DNA of 64,000 nucleotides from Rhizobiaceae bacterium. Lineage in GTDB: Bacteria; Pseudomonadota; Alphaproteobacteria; Rhizobiales; Rhizobiaceae. The notes below the pieces were generated by a model. That model ran no database searches and was not told the DNA's origin. It saw only the letters and a list, made by a program, of their open reading frames with translations. Positions 54,591 to 63,792 of this stretch are shown piece by piece. A program made the position numbers and the translations under genes. Each line of letters begins with the position of its first letter. The first letter of the stretch is position 1. Location: positions 1 to 64,000 of the forward strand of contig JARGOX010000006.1 in assembly GCA_029233925.1 (NCBI GenBank), given 5' to 3'.

Positions 54591-55658
54591 ATGACGCCGC
54601 AGGAACGGGACTTCTGGGTGCGCCGGATGGGCGCGCGGCGCGCCTGGTGGGAGCGGCATCAAGAGGACATTGTCGCTACCGGTTGTGAGGTCATCGATGC
54701 GCATTTCCACCTCTGGGAGGCGCAGGAGCTGCCTGACCCATTGGGCAAGGGCAACAGGCTGCGAACAAGCCGCTACATGCTGGAAGAATTCCTTCAGGAC
54801 GCTCATAGCGGCCATGATGTCAGCGCCTGCATCTATGTGGAATGCGGCTCGGGACGCCTCACTAAGGGTCCTGAACATTTGCGCAGCACCGGAGAAACGC
54901 AGTTTGCCGTTTCCATGACCCGGCAATTGACTCGGATAACCGCCTCCCCTCAAATCAGAGCCATCGTAGCCCATGCTGACCTGAGGCATCCGGATCTGGA
55001 AGATGTGCTCGATTTGCATCGGGCAAAGGGCGCGGGCCTCTTCCGCGGCATCCGCCAGAGTATTGCACGGCTGGATGACCCTGCCGAAAGACTGATCGCC
55101 GGCGCTGCCGCACCGGGCCTGTCATCAGATCCGGATTTTCGACGTGGGGTGGCATTGTTGGGCGAACACGGCCTGACCTTTGATGCCTTCCAGTTCCACT
55201 TCCAACTCCCGGACCTTGTGAACCTGGCACGCGAGGCGTCAGGGACAACCATCATTATAAACCATCTGGGCGGGCCGGTCGGCTTTGCCAGAAATCGCAC
55301 GGTTGACGACGCGACATTCGCCTCCTGGGCACACAGCATTGAGCGGTTGGCCGAGCTTCCCAATGTCACCATCAAGCTCGGGGGTATGGCATCAATCGTG
55401 ACCGGCTACGATGGCCACCTGCGTGAAACGCCCCCATCATCATCAGATTTTGTTGCGGAACGCGGGGCCTGGTTTCACCACGCAATCAAGTGCTTCGGTC
55501 CCGAGCGCTGCATGTTTGGAACGAACTTTCCCGTCGACAGCACATCGATCTCCTATCGCGTGCTCTGGAACGCCTTCAAGATGATCGCCGCAGAATACGG
55601 GACAGCCGGTCGCAAGGCCTTGCTGTCGGAAACCGCCCGGAGCATATATCGCCTGTAA
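54591..55658 (+). CDS. Amidohydrolase-family metal-dependent hydrolase
   Basis: A 355-residue TIM-barrel hydrolase of the amidohydrolase 2 type, which includes lactonases and decarboxylases acting on small carboxylates. The first metal motif is VIDAHFHLW (residues 34-42). Further signatures are IINHLGGP and the terminal FGTNFPVDS that carries the catalytic aspartate. A strong GGAGG site precedes the ATG. It is divergent from the LysR gene that accompanies the TRAP importer and ends 18 bases before the converging second LysR gene. The substrate is unknown. Confidence 0.9.
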   Translation: MTPQERDFWVRRMGARRAWWERHQEDIVATGCEVIDAHFHLWEAQELPDPLGKGNRLRTSRYMLEEFLQDAHSGHDVSACIYVECGSGRLTKGPEHLRSTGETQFAVSMTRQLTRITASPQIRAIVAHADLRHPDLEDVLDLHRAKGAGLFRGIRQSIARLDDPAERLIAGAAAPGLSSDPDFRRGVALLGEHGLTFDAFQFHFQLPDLVNLAREASGTTIIINHLGGPVGFARNRTVDDATFASWAHSIERLAELPNVTIKLGGMASIVTGYDGHLRETPPSSSDFVAERGAWFHHAIKCFGPERCMFGTNFPVDSTSISYRVLWNAFKMIAAEYGTAGRKALLSETARSIYRL

Positions 55659-55676
55659 TGGCGCAAGCCGCGCTGG

Positions 55677-56633
55677 CTAAAGCGCCATGTCCTTTGCTTG
55701 GCCGCTGGTTGCCTCGATCATTGCCTGCCGCAGATTCCCCAGTTGCTCCATCCCATCATGCTCGGCCAGGGTGACAAAACAGATCTGTATCGGTGGCAGG
55801 TGCAAGTCAGGCAAGTCGAGTGCACACAGGCCTCCCGAGGCCATATGGGTATCGAGGGCCAGCCGCGGCACGCAGGTCAGAAGGTTGAGCTGCCGGGCCA
55901 GGACAATCAACGCATTGGGATCGGCCACCACTTCCACCGCCGGCAAAGGGCCAGGCAATCCATGATTGCGCAATCCTGTCTCCAGTGCGATGCGATTGTT
56001 GGAATCAACCGGCGGCAAGGCCCAGGGCCATTCCGCAAGGTCCCGGATCGAAAGATCGCTGCGCCCTGCCAATGGATGGGCGGCAGAACAGGCCAGTACC
56101 AGATCTGTGTGAACCAGGGGAACATGCCGCAAAACGGATGCCATCCCGGGTGAAACCTGATCCCAATCGACCCGTCCCACATAACAATCCAGTTCACCAT
56201 CCTGCAGCGCCATCATCATCTCCCCGACAACGCCGGTCTGAACCCTGAACCTTGTGCCGGAGCGCCCTGCATCAAGCCGGCGCAGAGCATCGGGCAGGAT
56301 TTGATACAACATCGCCGAATTTGTTCCGATGCGCAGCATCAGGGTCTGGTCCGCCTGCAATTCACTTGCCAGATGATCAAAACTGGCCAATCCGGACTGC
56401 GCCCGCTGAAGCGCTATTTGTCCCGCTGCACTGAGCGTCACGCCACGCGCGGAACGATCGATCAGCGTCACGCCGAATGCGAATTCGAGGTCTTTGACCA
56501 TCTGTGAAACGGCCGGTTGCGTCAGGTTGAGCACATTGCCGACGGCACGCAGGGACCGGTGCTGGTCGATAAGCGCCAACAAACGCAAATGGCGCAGGCG
56601 CAGCCGATCAAGATGTTGCGGTGAATAAGACAT
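55677..56633 (-). CDS. LysR-family regulator 2
   Basis: A 318-residue LysR regulator with the helix-turn-helix in residues 12-70 (LRLRHLRLLALIDQHRSLRAVGNVLNLTQPAVSQM) and a typical effector domain. It is divergent from tctB. A palindrome with the T-N11-A signature overlaps its start codon. It probably controls the tctBAC and CoA-transferase operon in response to the imported acid or its CoA ester. Confidence 0.93.
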   Translation of the reverse strand: MSYSPQHLDRLRLRHLRLLALIDQHRSLRAVGNVLNLTQPAVSQMVKDLEFAFGVTLIDRSARGVTLSAAGQIALQRAQSGLASFDHLASELQADQTLMLRIGTNSAMLYQILPDALRRLDAGRSGTRFRVQTGVVGEMMMALQDGELDCYVGRVDWDQVSPGMASVLRHVPLVHTDLVLACSAAHPLAGRSDLSIRDLAEWPWALPPVDSNNRIALETGLRNHGLPGPLPAVEVVADPNALIVLARQLNLLTCVPRLALDTHMASGGLCALDLPDLHLPPIQICFVTLAEHDGMEQLGNLRQAMIEATSGQAKDMAL

Positions 56634-56646
56634 AAGTAAAACTTAT
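56632..56646. promoter_or_regulatory. LysR-type operator overlapping the lysR2 start
   Basis: ATAAGTAAAACTTAT is a perfect inverted repeat with a 3-base centre and contains T-N11-A. It overlaps the start codon of the regulator gene and faces tctB, the usual place for an autoregulatory site. Confidence 0.6.
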
Positions 56647-56779
56647 CACATTCAAGAAAGTTTCGACTAGTTGTTTTCGCTGGTTCGGGGATAACTAATC
56701 GGGGAGGACGCATCTGACGATGGAAAACCGGAAAACGGACCAATCGCGATCAGCAAACAGTGCGGCATTGGGAGGTGAT

Positions 56780-57232
56780 ATGAGACGCGCGAATATCGTG
56801 TCCGGCATCATGCTGGCTCTTTTTGGCCTGGTCATGCTTTTTGCCGTCATTCCCTGGCAAATCGAGACTGCTCCGCCAGGCTTTGTGTCGCCACGTCTCG
56901 TTCCCAACATCACCATGGTGGTGGTCGTGGTGCTCGCGTTGCTGCTGGTCATTGCCAACTGGCGCGCACCGGTGAACGGGGATGACGCTGAAAACGCCTC
57001 CCCCATTGCCCGCGTGGAACTGATGGCCCTGCTCCGGATCGGGGCCATTTTCGCCCTGTCCATTGCCCTTTTTCGTTGGGTTTCATCCCTGGCGGCAGGC
57101 GCGTCTCTGATGGTTGTCACATTGCTGACCTTGGGGGAGCGGCGCCCACTCCCGCTTGTCGCCATTCCTGCCGCGATCCTGCTGGCAACCTGGTTCCTGT
57201 TCTACAAAGTGATCGGCACAGAAATCCTATGA
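56780..57232 (+). CDS. tctB: TTT transporter small permease TctB (second system)
   Basis: A 150-residue, four-helix TctB-type protein. The ATG at 56780 has GGGAGG four bases upstream and gives the usual TctB N-terminus (MRRANIVSGIMLALFG). The frame opens earlier at 56720, but that start has a poorly spaced ribosome site. It precedes tctA by seven bases. Unlike the first TTT locus, here the order is tctB-tctA-tctC. Confidence 0.88.
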   Translation: MRRANIVSGIMLALFGLVMLFAVIPWQIETAPPGFVSPRLVPNITMVVVVVLALLLVIANWRAPVNGDDAENASPIARVELMALLRIGAIFALSIALFRWVSSLAAGASLMVVTLLTLGERRPLPLVAIPAAILLATWFLFYKVIGTEIL

Positions 57233-57239
57233 GCGCCCC

Positions 57240-58736
57240 ATGGACCATTTGATGACCGGTTTCATGGATGTGCTCAATCCTGGCACGATCCTTTGGGTGG
57301 CAGCGGGGGTCACCCTTGGCTACATCCTTGGCGCAATTCCGGGCCTTGGCAAGGCGACCGGCGTTGCTGTTGCCATCCCGCTCACCTTCTATCTGACGCC
57401 GGTGGCAGCGCTTGGCATGCTGATCGGCATTGCCAAGGGCAGCGCTGCAGGCAGCGCGGTCTCCGCCATTCTCCTCAATACGCCAGGCGAACCATCCTCA
57501 GCGCCCACAGCACTGGACGGCTATCCGCTGGCGCGCCAGGGCAAAGCACAAAAAGCCCTGAAAATGGGACTGTTCGCTTCGGTCATTGGCGACTTCGTCT
57601 CAACATTGATTCTGATTTTGCTGGCCGCCCCCCTCGCCCGATACGCCCTTCTCATCGGTCCGGTCGAGCTCTGCGCTATCCTGCTGTTTTCCCTGACATT
57701 CATCGGCGGCCTTTCGGGCGGATCACTGACAAAGGGATTGATTGCAGCTGCCCTCGGCGTCTTTTTTGCCACGATCGGTCTGGAAACGGAGACCTTCATT
57801 CCCCGCCTGACGTTCGGCCTGCTGGAACTGGAAGACGGAATCTCGCTTGTGCCCATGGCGATCGGCATGCTGGCCGTCGCCGAAATGATCAACCAGGCCG
57901 GCAACATGAAGGCGCTCGACCGGGAGACGTCTGCAATTTCGGACAGCGCAGCACATGAAGACCGGGTGATCACCCGGGTTGAATGGCGCCGGAGCCTGCC
58001 GGTGATCGCCCGCGGCACCCTGATCGGTTCTGTCATCGGCATTCTGCCCGGATTGGGCGCCAGCGTTGCATCCTTCCTGTCCTATGGGGCGACAAAAAAC
58101 GCATCGAAAACCCCGGAGAAATATGGCACCGGCATGATTGAAGGCGTGGCCGCCGCAGAAAGTGCAGACAACGCCGTCGTCCCTTCAAGTCTTGTTCCAT
58201 TGTTTGCCCTTGGCATACCCGGCAGCGTCATCGCAGCGCTTCTGATATCGGCCTTCGTTCTGCATGGACTGACCCCGGGACCGCTGATGTTCCAGCAGCA
58301 GCCAAGGCTGGTCGCCGCCGTCTATGCTTCCATGATCCTGGCCAGCTTCATCATGCTGATCATCGGCTATACCTGCCAGCGCCTGTTCGCGCAGATCATC
58401 AAGGTGCCGCTGCGGCTGATCATTCCCGGCGTCCTGTTCCTGTGTTGTGTCGGCGCCTACATGGAAACGGGCAGCATCTTCTCGATCTACGTCATGCTGT
58501 TTTTTGCGTTGATCGGCTTCTTTTCACGCAAGCTCGACTTTTCCTTCGTCACTTTCCTGATCGGCTTCGTCATCGGCCCGAACCTGGAATTCACATTCCG
58601 CCAATCAATTCAGCTACTGGGCTCCGACATCACCAACCTGAAACATCACCCGATTTCGATTGTCTTCATCGTGCTGACATTGGCGACCGCCTGGTGGACC
58701 GGTCGCAGCAACAGCCGAAAGGCCGTTGTGAAATGA
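57240..58736 (+). CDS. tctA: TTT transporter large permease TctA (second system)
   Basis: A 498-residue membrane protein with about twelve helices. Hallmarks are GAIPGLGKATG near residue 40, LLNTPGEPSSAPTALDG, GILPGLGASVASFLSYG and ALGIPGSVIAALL. It is clearly homologous to the TctA encoded at 1289 but not closely similar. It lies between tctB and tctC. The substrate is probably the acid that the downstream CoA-transferase activates. Confidence 0.93.
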   Translation: MDHLMTGFMDVLNPGTILWVAAGVTLGYILGAIPGLGKATGVAVAIPLTFYLTPVAALGMLIGIAKGSAAGSAVSAILLNTPGEPSSAPTALDGYPLARQGKAQKALKMGLFASVIGDFVSTLILILLAAPLARYALLIGPVELCAILLFSLTFIGGLSGGSLTKGLIAAALGVFFATIGLETETFIPRLTFGLLELEDGISLVPMAIGMLAVAEMINQAGNMKALDRETSAISDSAAHEDRVITRVEWRRSLPVIARGTLIGSVIGILPGLGASVASFLSYGATKNASKTPEKYGTGMIEGVAAAESADNAVVPSSLVPLFALGIPGSVIAALLISAFVLHGLTPGPLMFQQQPRLVAAVYASMILASFIMLIIGYTCQRLFAQIIKVPLRLIIPGVLFLCCVGAYMETGSIFSIYVMLFFALIGFFSRKLDFSFVTFLIGFVIGPNLEFTFRQSIQLLGSDITNLKHHPISIVFIVLTLATAWWTGRSNSRKAVVK

Positions 58737-58796
58737 ATACGCTTCACCACACCGATGCATTTTTAAACCACTGCATATCCAAAAGGGAGGATAGTT

Positions 58797-59762
58797 ATGA
58801 CTGTTACAACAAGACGAAACATCCTGGGCGCCGCCGTCGCCATGACGATAGGCTGCACAGGACTCATGCCGGAAGCTGTGGCTGCGGACTACCCAGCAAA
58901 GCCCATCACCATGCTGGTCGGCTATGGCGCCGGTGGACAGACCGATCTGGTGGCGCGCGCGACGGCCAGGGTCATGTCCGCTGATCTTGGCGTACCGATC
59001 AATGTTGTCAACAAACCCGGCGCCGGTGGCGCGGTTGCTGCCAGCGAGTTGGAGAAGTCAGCAAACGACGGCTACACGCTACTGTTCCACTCCAATTCCG
59101 TGGTCAATTCCGCCCCCTTCATCATGAAGCAGGTCAGCTTCACGCCTGAGAGTTTTGAATATGCGGGCATGATCACCGCCTACCAGGTTGGTCTTGCAAC
59201 GCAAAAAGACTCTCCGTTCAGCACGCTTTCCGAATTTGTTATCTGGGCCCGGGAAAATCCCGGTTCCAGCTATGGCGCCTTGAGCCCTGAAGCACGCCTC
59301 TACATCCAGGAGATTGCCAAAAAGGAAGGCCTGGACATCAACATTGTGCCGCTCAAAGGTGGTGCAGGCATGATGAATGCACTGTTGGGCCGCCAAGTCG
59401 TTCTCGCCTTTTCCGGAGGCATTCACTACCGCAACCCGGACGAACTGAAAACGATCGCCTCGACAACAACCTTCCGTCACCCGTCCGCGCCGGACGCGCG
59501 GACAATTGAGGAAGAAGGTTATCCGCTCGGCATGGATTCACGCACGACCCTGTTCCTGCCAAAGGGCACGGACCGCGCCATTCTCGACAGGCTGTCCGCC
59601 GCGCTCAAGATGGCGGCCAGCGACGAGGAATTCAAGACGTTCACCGCCTCAGCCAATATTCCCATCATGTATCTGGACGTGGACGAAGCCTACAAGGAGA
59701 TGTCCGCAACCTACACGAAACACAAGGGTATCATGGAAGCGGCAGGACTCACTGCTCAATAG
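58797..59762 (+). CDS. tctC: TTT periplasmic binding protein TctC (second system)
   Basis: A 321-residue Bug-family receptor. The twin-arginine-like start MTVTTRRNILGAAVA could direct Tat export, which is less usual for this family than Sec. Cleavage is likely near AVA-AD. The family segments ITMLVGYGAGGQTDLVAR and INVVNKPGAGGAVA follow. GGGAGG precedes the ATG. A hairpin follows its stop before the CoA-transferase gene. Confidence 0.92.
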   Translation: MTVTTRRNILGAAVAMTIGCTGLMPEAVAADYPAKPITMLVGYGAGGQTDLVARATARVMSADLGVPINVVNKPGAGGAVAASELEKSANDGYTLLFHSNSVVNSAPFIMKQVSFTPESFEYAGMITAYQVGLATQKDSPFSTLSEFVIWARENPGSSYGALSPEARLYIQEIAKKEGLDINIVPLKGGAGMMNALLGRQVVLAFSGGIHYRNPDELKTIASTTTFRHPSAPDARTIEEEGYPLGMDSRTTLFLPKGTDRAILDRLSAALKMAASDEEFKTFTASANIPIMYLDVDEAYKEMSATYTKHKGIMEAAGLTAQ

Positions 59763-59773
59763 ACCCGATCAGC

Positions 59774-59802
59774 CGCTGCGGGCCCCATTGTTGCCCGCAG
59801 CG
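59774..59802 (+). other. Intercistronic hairpin after the second tctC
   Basis: CGCTGCGGGC and GCCCGCAGCG form a perfect 10-base-pair stem with a 9-base loop, starting 11 bases after the tctC stop. No T-run follows. This is the fifth binding-protein gene in the window with such a structure. Confidence 0.65.
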
Positions 59803-59830
59803 CACCTATTCTTCATATCCGGAGGCCCCC

Positions 59831-61033
59831 ATGTTCCAGCCGCTCAAAGGCACACGCATCATCGATCTGAGCCAGGTCCTCGCCGGACCCTTCGCAACCT
59901 ATCAAATGGCCTTGATGGGCGCTGAAGTGCTGAAGATCGAAAAGCCGGGCGAAGGCGATTGGACACGCACGGGTGGCGCGCTGCAGGACCTGTCGGATCT
60001 GCAAATGGGCCTGGGTTATCTGGCCCACAATGCGGCCAAAAAATCCGTCACGCTTGATTTGAAGTCTGCGGAGGGTCTCGAAATCATCAAGACCTTGATT
60101 GCGACGGCCGATGTCTTTGTGGAAAATTTCAAGCCGGGCGTTGCCGGCCGCCTTGGTCTTGGTTTTGAAACCGTCCGCGCCATTCGCCCCGACATTGTAT
60201 ACTGCTCAATCTCCGCCTACGGGCAGGATGGCCCGTTGAGCCGTCGCCCGGCCTATGATCACGTGATCCAGGGCATGTGCGGCATCATGCTGACTACCGG
60301 TCAACCGGGCGGCCCGCCCACCAAGGTGGGTGCTCCCTATGTGGATTATGCAACCGGCATGAACGCGGCCATGGCCGTCATGGCCGGATTGATGGAAGTG
60401 CAACGCACCCAAAAAGCCGTACAGATTGATGTAGCCATGCTTGATACCGCTCTCATGCTGATGGCGTCACTGATGAGCCAGCACCTTTCGGCCGGATGGA
60501 AACCGGTTCAAAATGGCAATGAGGCCTGGAGCGCCAGTCCATCATCGGGTGCATTTGATACTGCGGACGGAACACTGATGCTGGCCGCAAACAATGACGT
60601 GCAGTTCCGCAAACTCTGCCTGGCACTGGGACGAAGCGACATTTTTACAGATCCGCGCTGGCAATCGCCACAGGCCCGCCAGCGAAATGACAAGAGCCTT
60701 CGCCTTGTTTTGAACGAAGCGTTTCTGACCCAAAGCGCTGCACACTGGGAAGTCCTTCTGGCACAGGCCGATGTGCCGGCGGCGCGCGTGCGTGGGCTTG
60801 ACGAAGTCCTTGCCGAGCAACAGGTCGCGGTACGCAGCCTGCTCAGCGAAATTCATGTTGACGGTCACGATGGTCCTATCCACATTCCCGCGATGAGCTT
60901 CAAGGCCAATCGCCAGAACAATGCGCCCGCCTTCCCGCCCTCAAAGCTGGGTGCCGACACGGATGAGGTCCTGCGCGCACTCGGCATCGCGGATGAACGG
61001 CTCGCCGCCTTGCGCAATGCCGGCATTATCTGA
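59831..61033 (+). CDS. Family III CoA-transferase (CaiB/BaiF)
   Basis: A 400-residue CoA-transferase with the family start GTRIIDLSQVLAGPFATYQMALMGAEVLKIEKPG and the likely catalytic aspartate in GAPYVDYATGMNAA near residue 175. GGAGG precedes the ATG. It lies last in the tctBAC operon, so it probably activates the imported carboxylate using a CoA donor such as succinyl-CoA. It resembles the product of the gene at 27118 in fold but is a separate paralogue. Confidence 0.93.
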   Translation: MFQPLKGTRIIDLSQVLAGPFATYQMALMGAEVLKIEKPGEGDWTRTGGALQDLSDLQMGLGYLAHNAAKKSVTLDLKSAEGLEIIKTLIATADVFVENFKPGVAGRLGLGFETVRAIRPDIVYCSISAYGQDGPLSRRPAYDHVIQGMCGIMLTTGQPGGPPTKVGAPYVDYATGMNAAMAVMAGLMEVQRTQKAVQIDVAMLDTALMLMASLMSQHLSAGWKPVQNGNEAWSASPSSGAFDTADGTLMLAANNDVQFRKLCLALGRSDIFTDPRWQSPQARQRNDKSLRLVLNEAFLTQSAAHWEVLLAQADVPAARVRGLDEVLAEQQVAVRSLLSEIHVDGHDGPIHIPAMSFKANRQNNAPAFPPSKLGADTDEVLRALGIADERLAALRNAGII

Positions 61034-62037
61034 ACGCGAGCCAACGAATTCCGACACCCGGAGGGCGGATCAGCGCCCCGACCCGGTCAAATCCTGGCAG
61101 GAAAAAATACCTCGCGTTCAGAAGAGTGCCTTTGCCTGCCTCCCGCCCCCAACTATTCAACTCGGAAGGCGTCACAGCGGAGGAAAGCGCTTCGCCGTGG
61201 ATGTGCTTGCCCATAAGGTGCGTTAATTCGCAACCTCCCCCCCCTTGATCTGCGGGATGCGGTTCTGGTGCTTGAACTGTGTATCAGGCTTACAGCGCGC
61301 CAGGTCGCGGAAAGACCAGACACAGTAAAAAACCGGGCAAAAATGCAAAAGGCGTAGAGCCAGTTGGCCGCCTTCGAGCATCCGTCCGAAAGCTTCGAAT
61401 TGGCAAGGGTACGCGAGCAAGCCCTCACGCGCCGATGCACTGGGGTGCTAGAATTTCCTATATGTTGCCGCCCTGACAAAGATTGACGACACCTGATTAT
61501 AACTGTCGGGCAGCGCCCGGGCTGAGATGATCGATACCGGTGGCAGTATACCCAGTGGCAGTGCAATGCTCCACAGATGGTCCGCCCCGTTCTCCGCTCA
61601 GTCGGTGTCATTGTGGTGCGCCTGTGCATTGGCATAGGCTGCGGCCAGCCCGAAACCATTGGCGGTTCCGCCACCGCCAAGAGCCTGAATGATATAGTCA
61701 ACGACTTTGCAGGTCATGTTGGGCACGGCAATCTTGATCATCGCGCTTTACGGCCTGGCTTCCTTGTTGCCAACCGTGTCCATCATATGTGCCGCACGCA
61801 ACGTCAAAAGCCGTATGGCAACCTGGGGTCGCCTTCGCCGGATAACGCCAAGTCCCGAACAGCTTACCACAGTCACGGGAAGGCTTCCCTTCCCTTGCTC
61901 CGGCGTCAATCCGACAGGTTGTTCCTGATCTCTTGCGGGGTTGTTACAGCCCAATCAAAGGCAATGGTGCCTTGTCAGAAAACGCGTCATTTCGCCGTCA
62001 AAGGCTTCGAGCAAACCAGTGGAAAGCCAAAATAGAA
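61034..62037. other. Degenerate region between CoA-transferase and RpiR genes
   Basis: About 1 kb without an intact gene. The best-supported content is the acyl-CoA dehydrogenase remnant at 61550-61825. The 61250-61480 part has short regulator-like stretches on the plus strand, too poor to call. Several short open frames here are products of decay. Confidence 0.65.
61550..61825 (-). pseudogene. Acyl-CoA dehydrogenase C-terminal remnant
   Basis: Three reading pieces on the minus strand match the C-terminal domain of acyl-CoA dehydrogenases in order. LLTLRAAHMMDTVGNKEAR ends at a stop at 61748. A shifted frame then gives AMIKIAVPNMTCKVVDYIIQ, LGGGGTANGFGLAAAYANA, and a stop at 61598. GADHLWSIALPLG follows that stop. 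The flavin and catalytic N-terminal regions are absent. It may be the lost partner of a CoA-dependent pathway next to the CoA-transferase. Confidence 0.8.
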
Positions 62038-62889
62038 TCAGTTCTGGCGCGCAGGCCCCTCGCCGCATCGACCTATGCTGACGATGATCGATTGGCACAG
62101 AACCATGGCGGGCACCAATCCGCGAAAATGCCCCAGCTTTGCTTCCCTGACGAAGAGTGAGTGCTTTGAAAAGGGAACAAGCGGACTGAACTCATTGTCC
62201 GTGATGGACAGAACGGCACGTTTTTTCTTGAAGGCCTTTTCGGCAAGCTCAATCGTGTCTCGCGTGTAGTCGTCAAAACTGATCATCAGCAGCACGTCAT
62301 CTTCATGCATGGCATAAAGCTGTTCCTCGCGCATGGCGCCAACATTGTCGATCAGGAAAACCCGTTTGCCAATCGATGCAAGACCATAATAGCAGTAGGT
62401 TGCCACGCTGAATGCGCCGCGGCCGCCGGACACGTGAACGGCAGGCGCGTCGCGCAAGGCTTTCACGACATCATTCAAGGGTGCCTGTTTTTGCTGATCC
62501 ACAACCTGCATCAACGATATGTAGGCAGACCCGGCAAAGGCCTCGAGCACACTGTGTGGATCGGTGATATCGAGCGGAGAGTTTGCGTCCACCGCCTTTT
62601 CCGAAATGCCCTTCAGCCGTTCGGCGTAGCTGAGCCTTGGGCCGATCATGCGTTCGCGAAAGACCGATTGCAGCTCGGAAAAACCCGTCAATTCCAGTTC
62701 TCTGGTAAACCGTGTGACAGCCGATGGCTGAACGCCCGCCGCCATGGCGATTTTTGAGATCGACAGGATCGCGATGTCATCCGGGTTGTTCAAGATGTAA
62801 TGCGCCACGGCCTGCAGCTTCGGCGGAAGCTGGTCCTTGCGTGATTTGAGACGATCGACAAAACCACTGTAATTGATTGTTTCAGCCAT
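62038..62889 (-). CDS. RpiR/MurR-family regulator, probable inositol regulator
   Basis: A 283-residue regulator with an RpiR helix-turn-helix (residues 20-75; LPPKLQAVAHYILNNPDDIAILSISKIAMAAGVQPSAVTRF) and a C-terminal SIS sugar-phosphate-binding domain (VHVSGGRGAFSVA, DDVLLMISFDDYTRDTIELA). AGGA precedes the ATG. It follows iolB on the same strand after 99 bases. RpiR-type IolR proteins control myo-inositol genes in many alphaproteobacteria, which fits here. Confidence 0.9.
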   Translation of the reverse strand: MAETINYSGFVDRLKSRKDQLPPKLQAVAHYILNNPDDIAILSISKIAMAAGVQPSAVTRFTRELELTGFSELQSVFRERMIGPRLSYAERLKGISEKAVDANSPLDITDPHSVLEAFAGSAYISLMQVVDQQKQAPLNDVVKALRDAPAVHVSGGRGAFSVATYCYYGLASIGKRVFLIDNVGAMREEQLYAMHEDDVLLMISFDDYTRDTIELAEKAFKKKRAVLSITDNEFSPLVPFSKHSLFVREAKLGHFRGLVPAMVLCQSIIVSIGRCGEGPARQN

Positions 62890-62988
62890 CCAATTTCCTA
62901 GTTATGAGGTGTATCCGCCGCCCACGGAAGCGTCCTCTACTCCTGCAATCGTAACACCCATCCATTCATATCAACCCCATCTACAGGA

Positions 62989-63792
62989 TCACGATTCCAA
63001 TATCCATTGATGTTGTGGGTCATTGTAAAATTGCCAGGCCCGTTTGGGGCCGGCCATGACATTGAGATAATAAAGATCATAGCCATGCACGGTTGCGACC
63101 GGATGATAGCCTCTTGGAACCAGCACCACATCGCCATTTTCAATCGTCACGGTTTCATCGAGGCTTCTGTCATCGGTGTAAATCCGCTGAAAGGCAAATC
63201 CCTGGCTGGGCTCCAGGCGGTGATAATAGGTTTCAACAAGCAATGATTCCTGCGGCAGATTATCCACATCATGTTTGTGCGGCGGATAACTCGAAGAATT
63301 TCCCGCAGGTGTGATGACTTCAACAACCAGCAGGCTCTCAGCCGGTTCGGTTTCCGGCAAGATGTTGCATACATGGCGGATATTGTTGCCCTTGCCACGT
63401 TTCTCCATGGACATCTTGTCCGTCGGGATCCGGCGAACCGGATAGGTGCCCTTGCCAGGCGCTTTACAAACCCCCAGTTCCAGATCGCCCGTCGCTGTGA
63501 CTGCATAATCCGATCCCGGCGGCAAATAGACAGCATCCGGCGCTACTGGATCAAACACCGACGTGCGTGTTCCCAGCCCGTTGAATGCCTGACCGTCCAC
63601 TGTGATATTTCCGTGACCTGCCAACACCACCAGACAAATTTCAAAGGCACCGCTTTTGCCCTTGATGGCCTGGCCGTCGTAGAGCTTGAATACTTCAAAC
63701 CCCACGTAGTCCCATCCGGCCGATTGCGGCGTGACTGAAATGGTTCGACCCTGCCGGTCGGGCGTCTCGCCCTTGATCAGAAGCTTGCTCAT
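62989..63792 (-). CDS. iolB: 5-deoxy-glucuronate isomerase
   Basis: A 267-residue IolB, a cupin-fold isomerase converting 5-deoxy-glucuronate to 5-dehydro-2-deoxy-gluconate in myo-inositol catabolism. Characteristic segments are SAGWDYVGFEVFKL, SSSYPPHKHDVDN with the metal-binding histidines, ESLLVETYYHRLEPSQGFAFQRIYT and VLVPRGYHPVATVHGYDLYYLNVMAGPKRAW. Its ATG overlaps the stop of the upstream kinase gene (ATGA). Confidence 0.94.
   Translation of the reverse strand: MSKLLIKGETPDRQGRTISVTPQSAGWDYVGFEVFKLYDGQAIKGKSGAFEICLVVLAGHGNITVDGQAFNGLGTRTSVFDPVAPDAVYLPPGSDYAVTATGDLELGVCKAPGKGTYPVRRIPTDKMSMEKRGKGNNIRHVCNILPETEPAESLLVVEVITPAGNSSSYPPHKHDVDNLPQESLLVETYYHRLEPSQGFAFQRIYTDDRSLDETVTIENGDVVLVPRGYHPVATVHGYDLYYLNVMAGPKRAWQFYNDPQHQWILES

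Noticed and set aside
61249-61480. Plus-strand stretches (DAVLVLELCIRL, then QLAAFEHPSESFELARVREQ) resembling part of a GntR/FCD regulator
   Set aside because: The match is short, interrupted by a stop and lacks a helix-turn-helix, so it was too weak to annotate.
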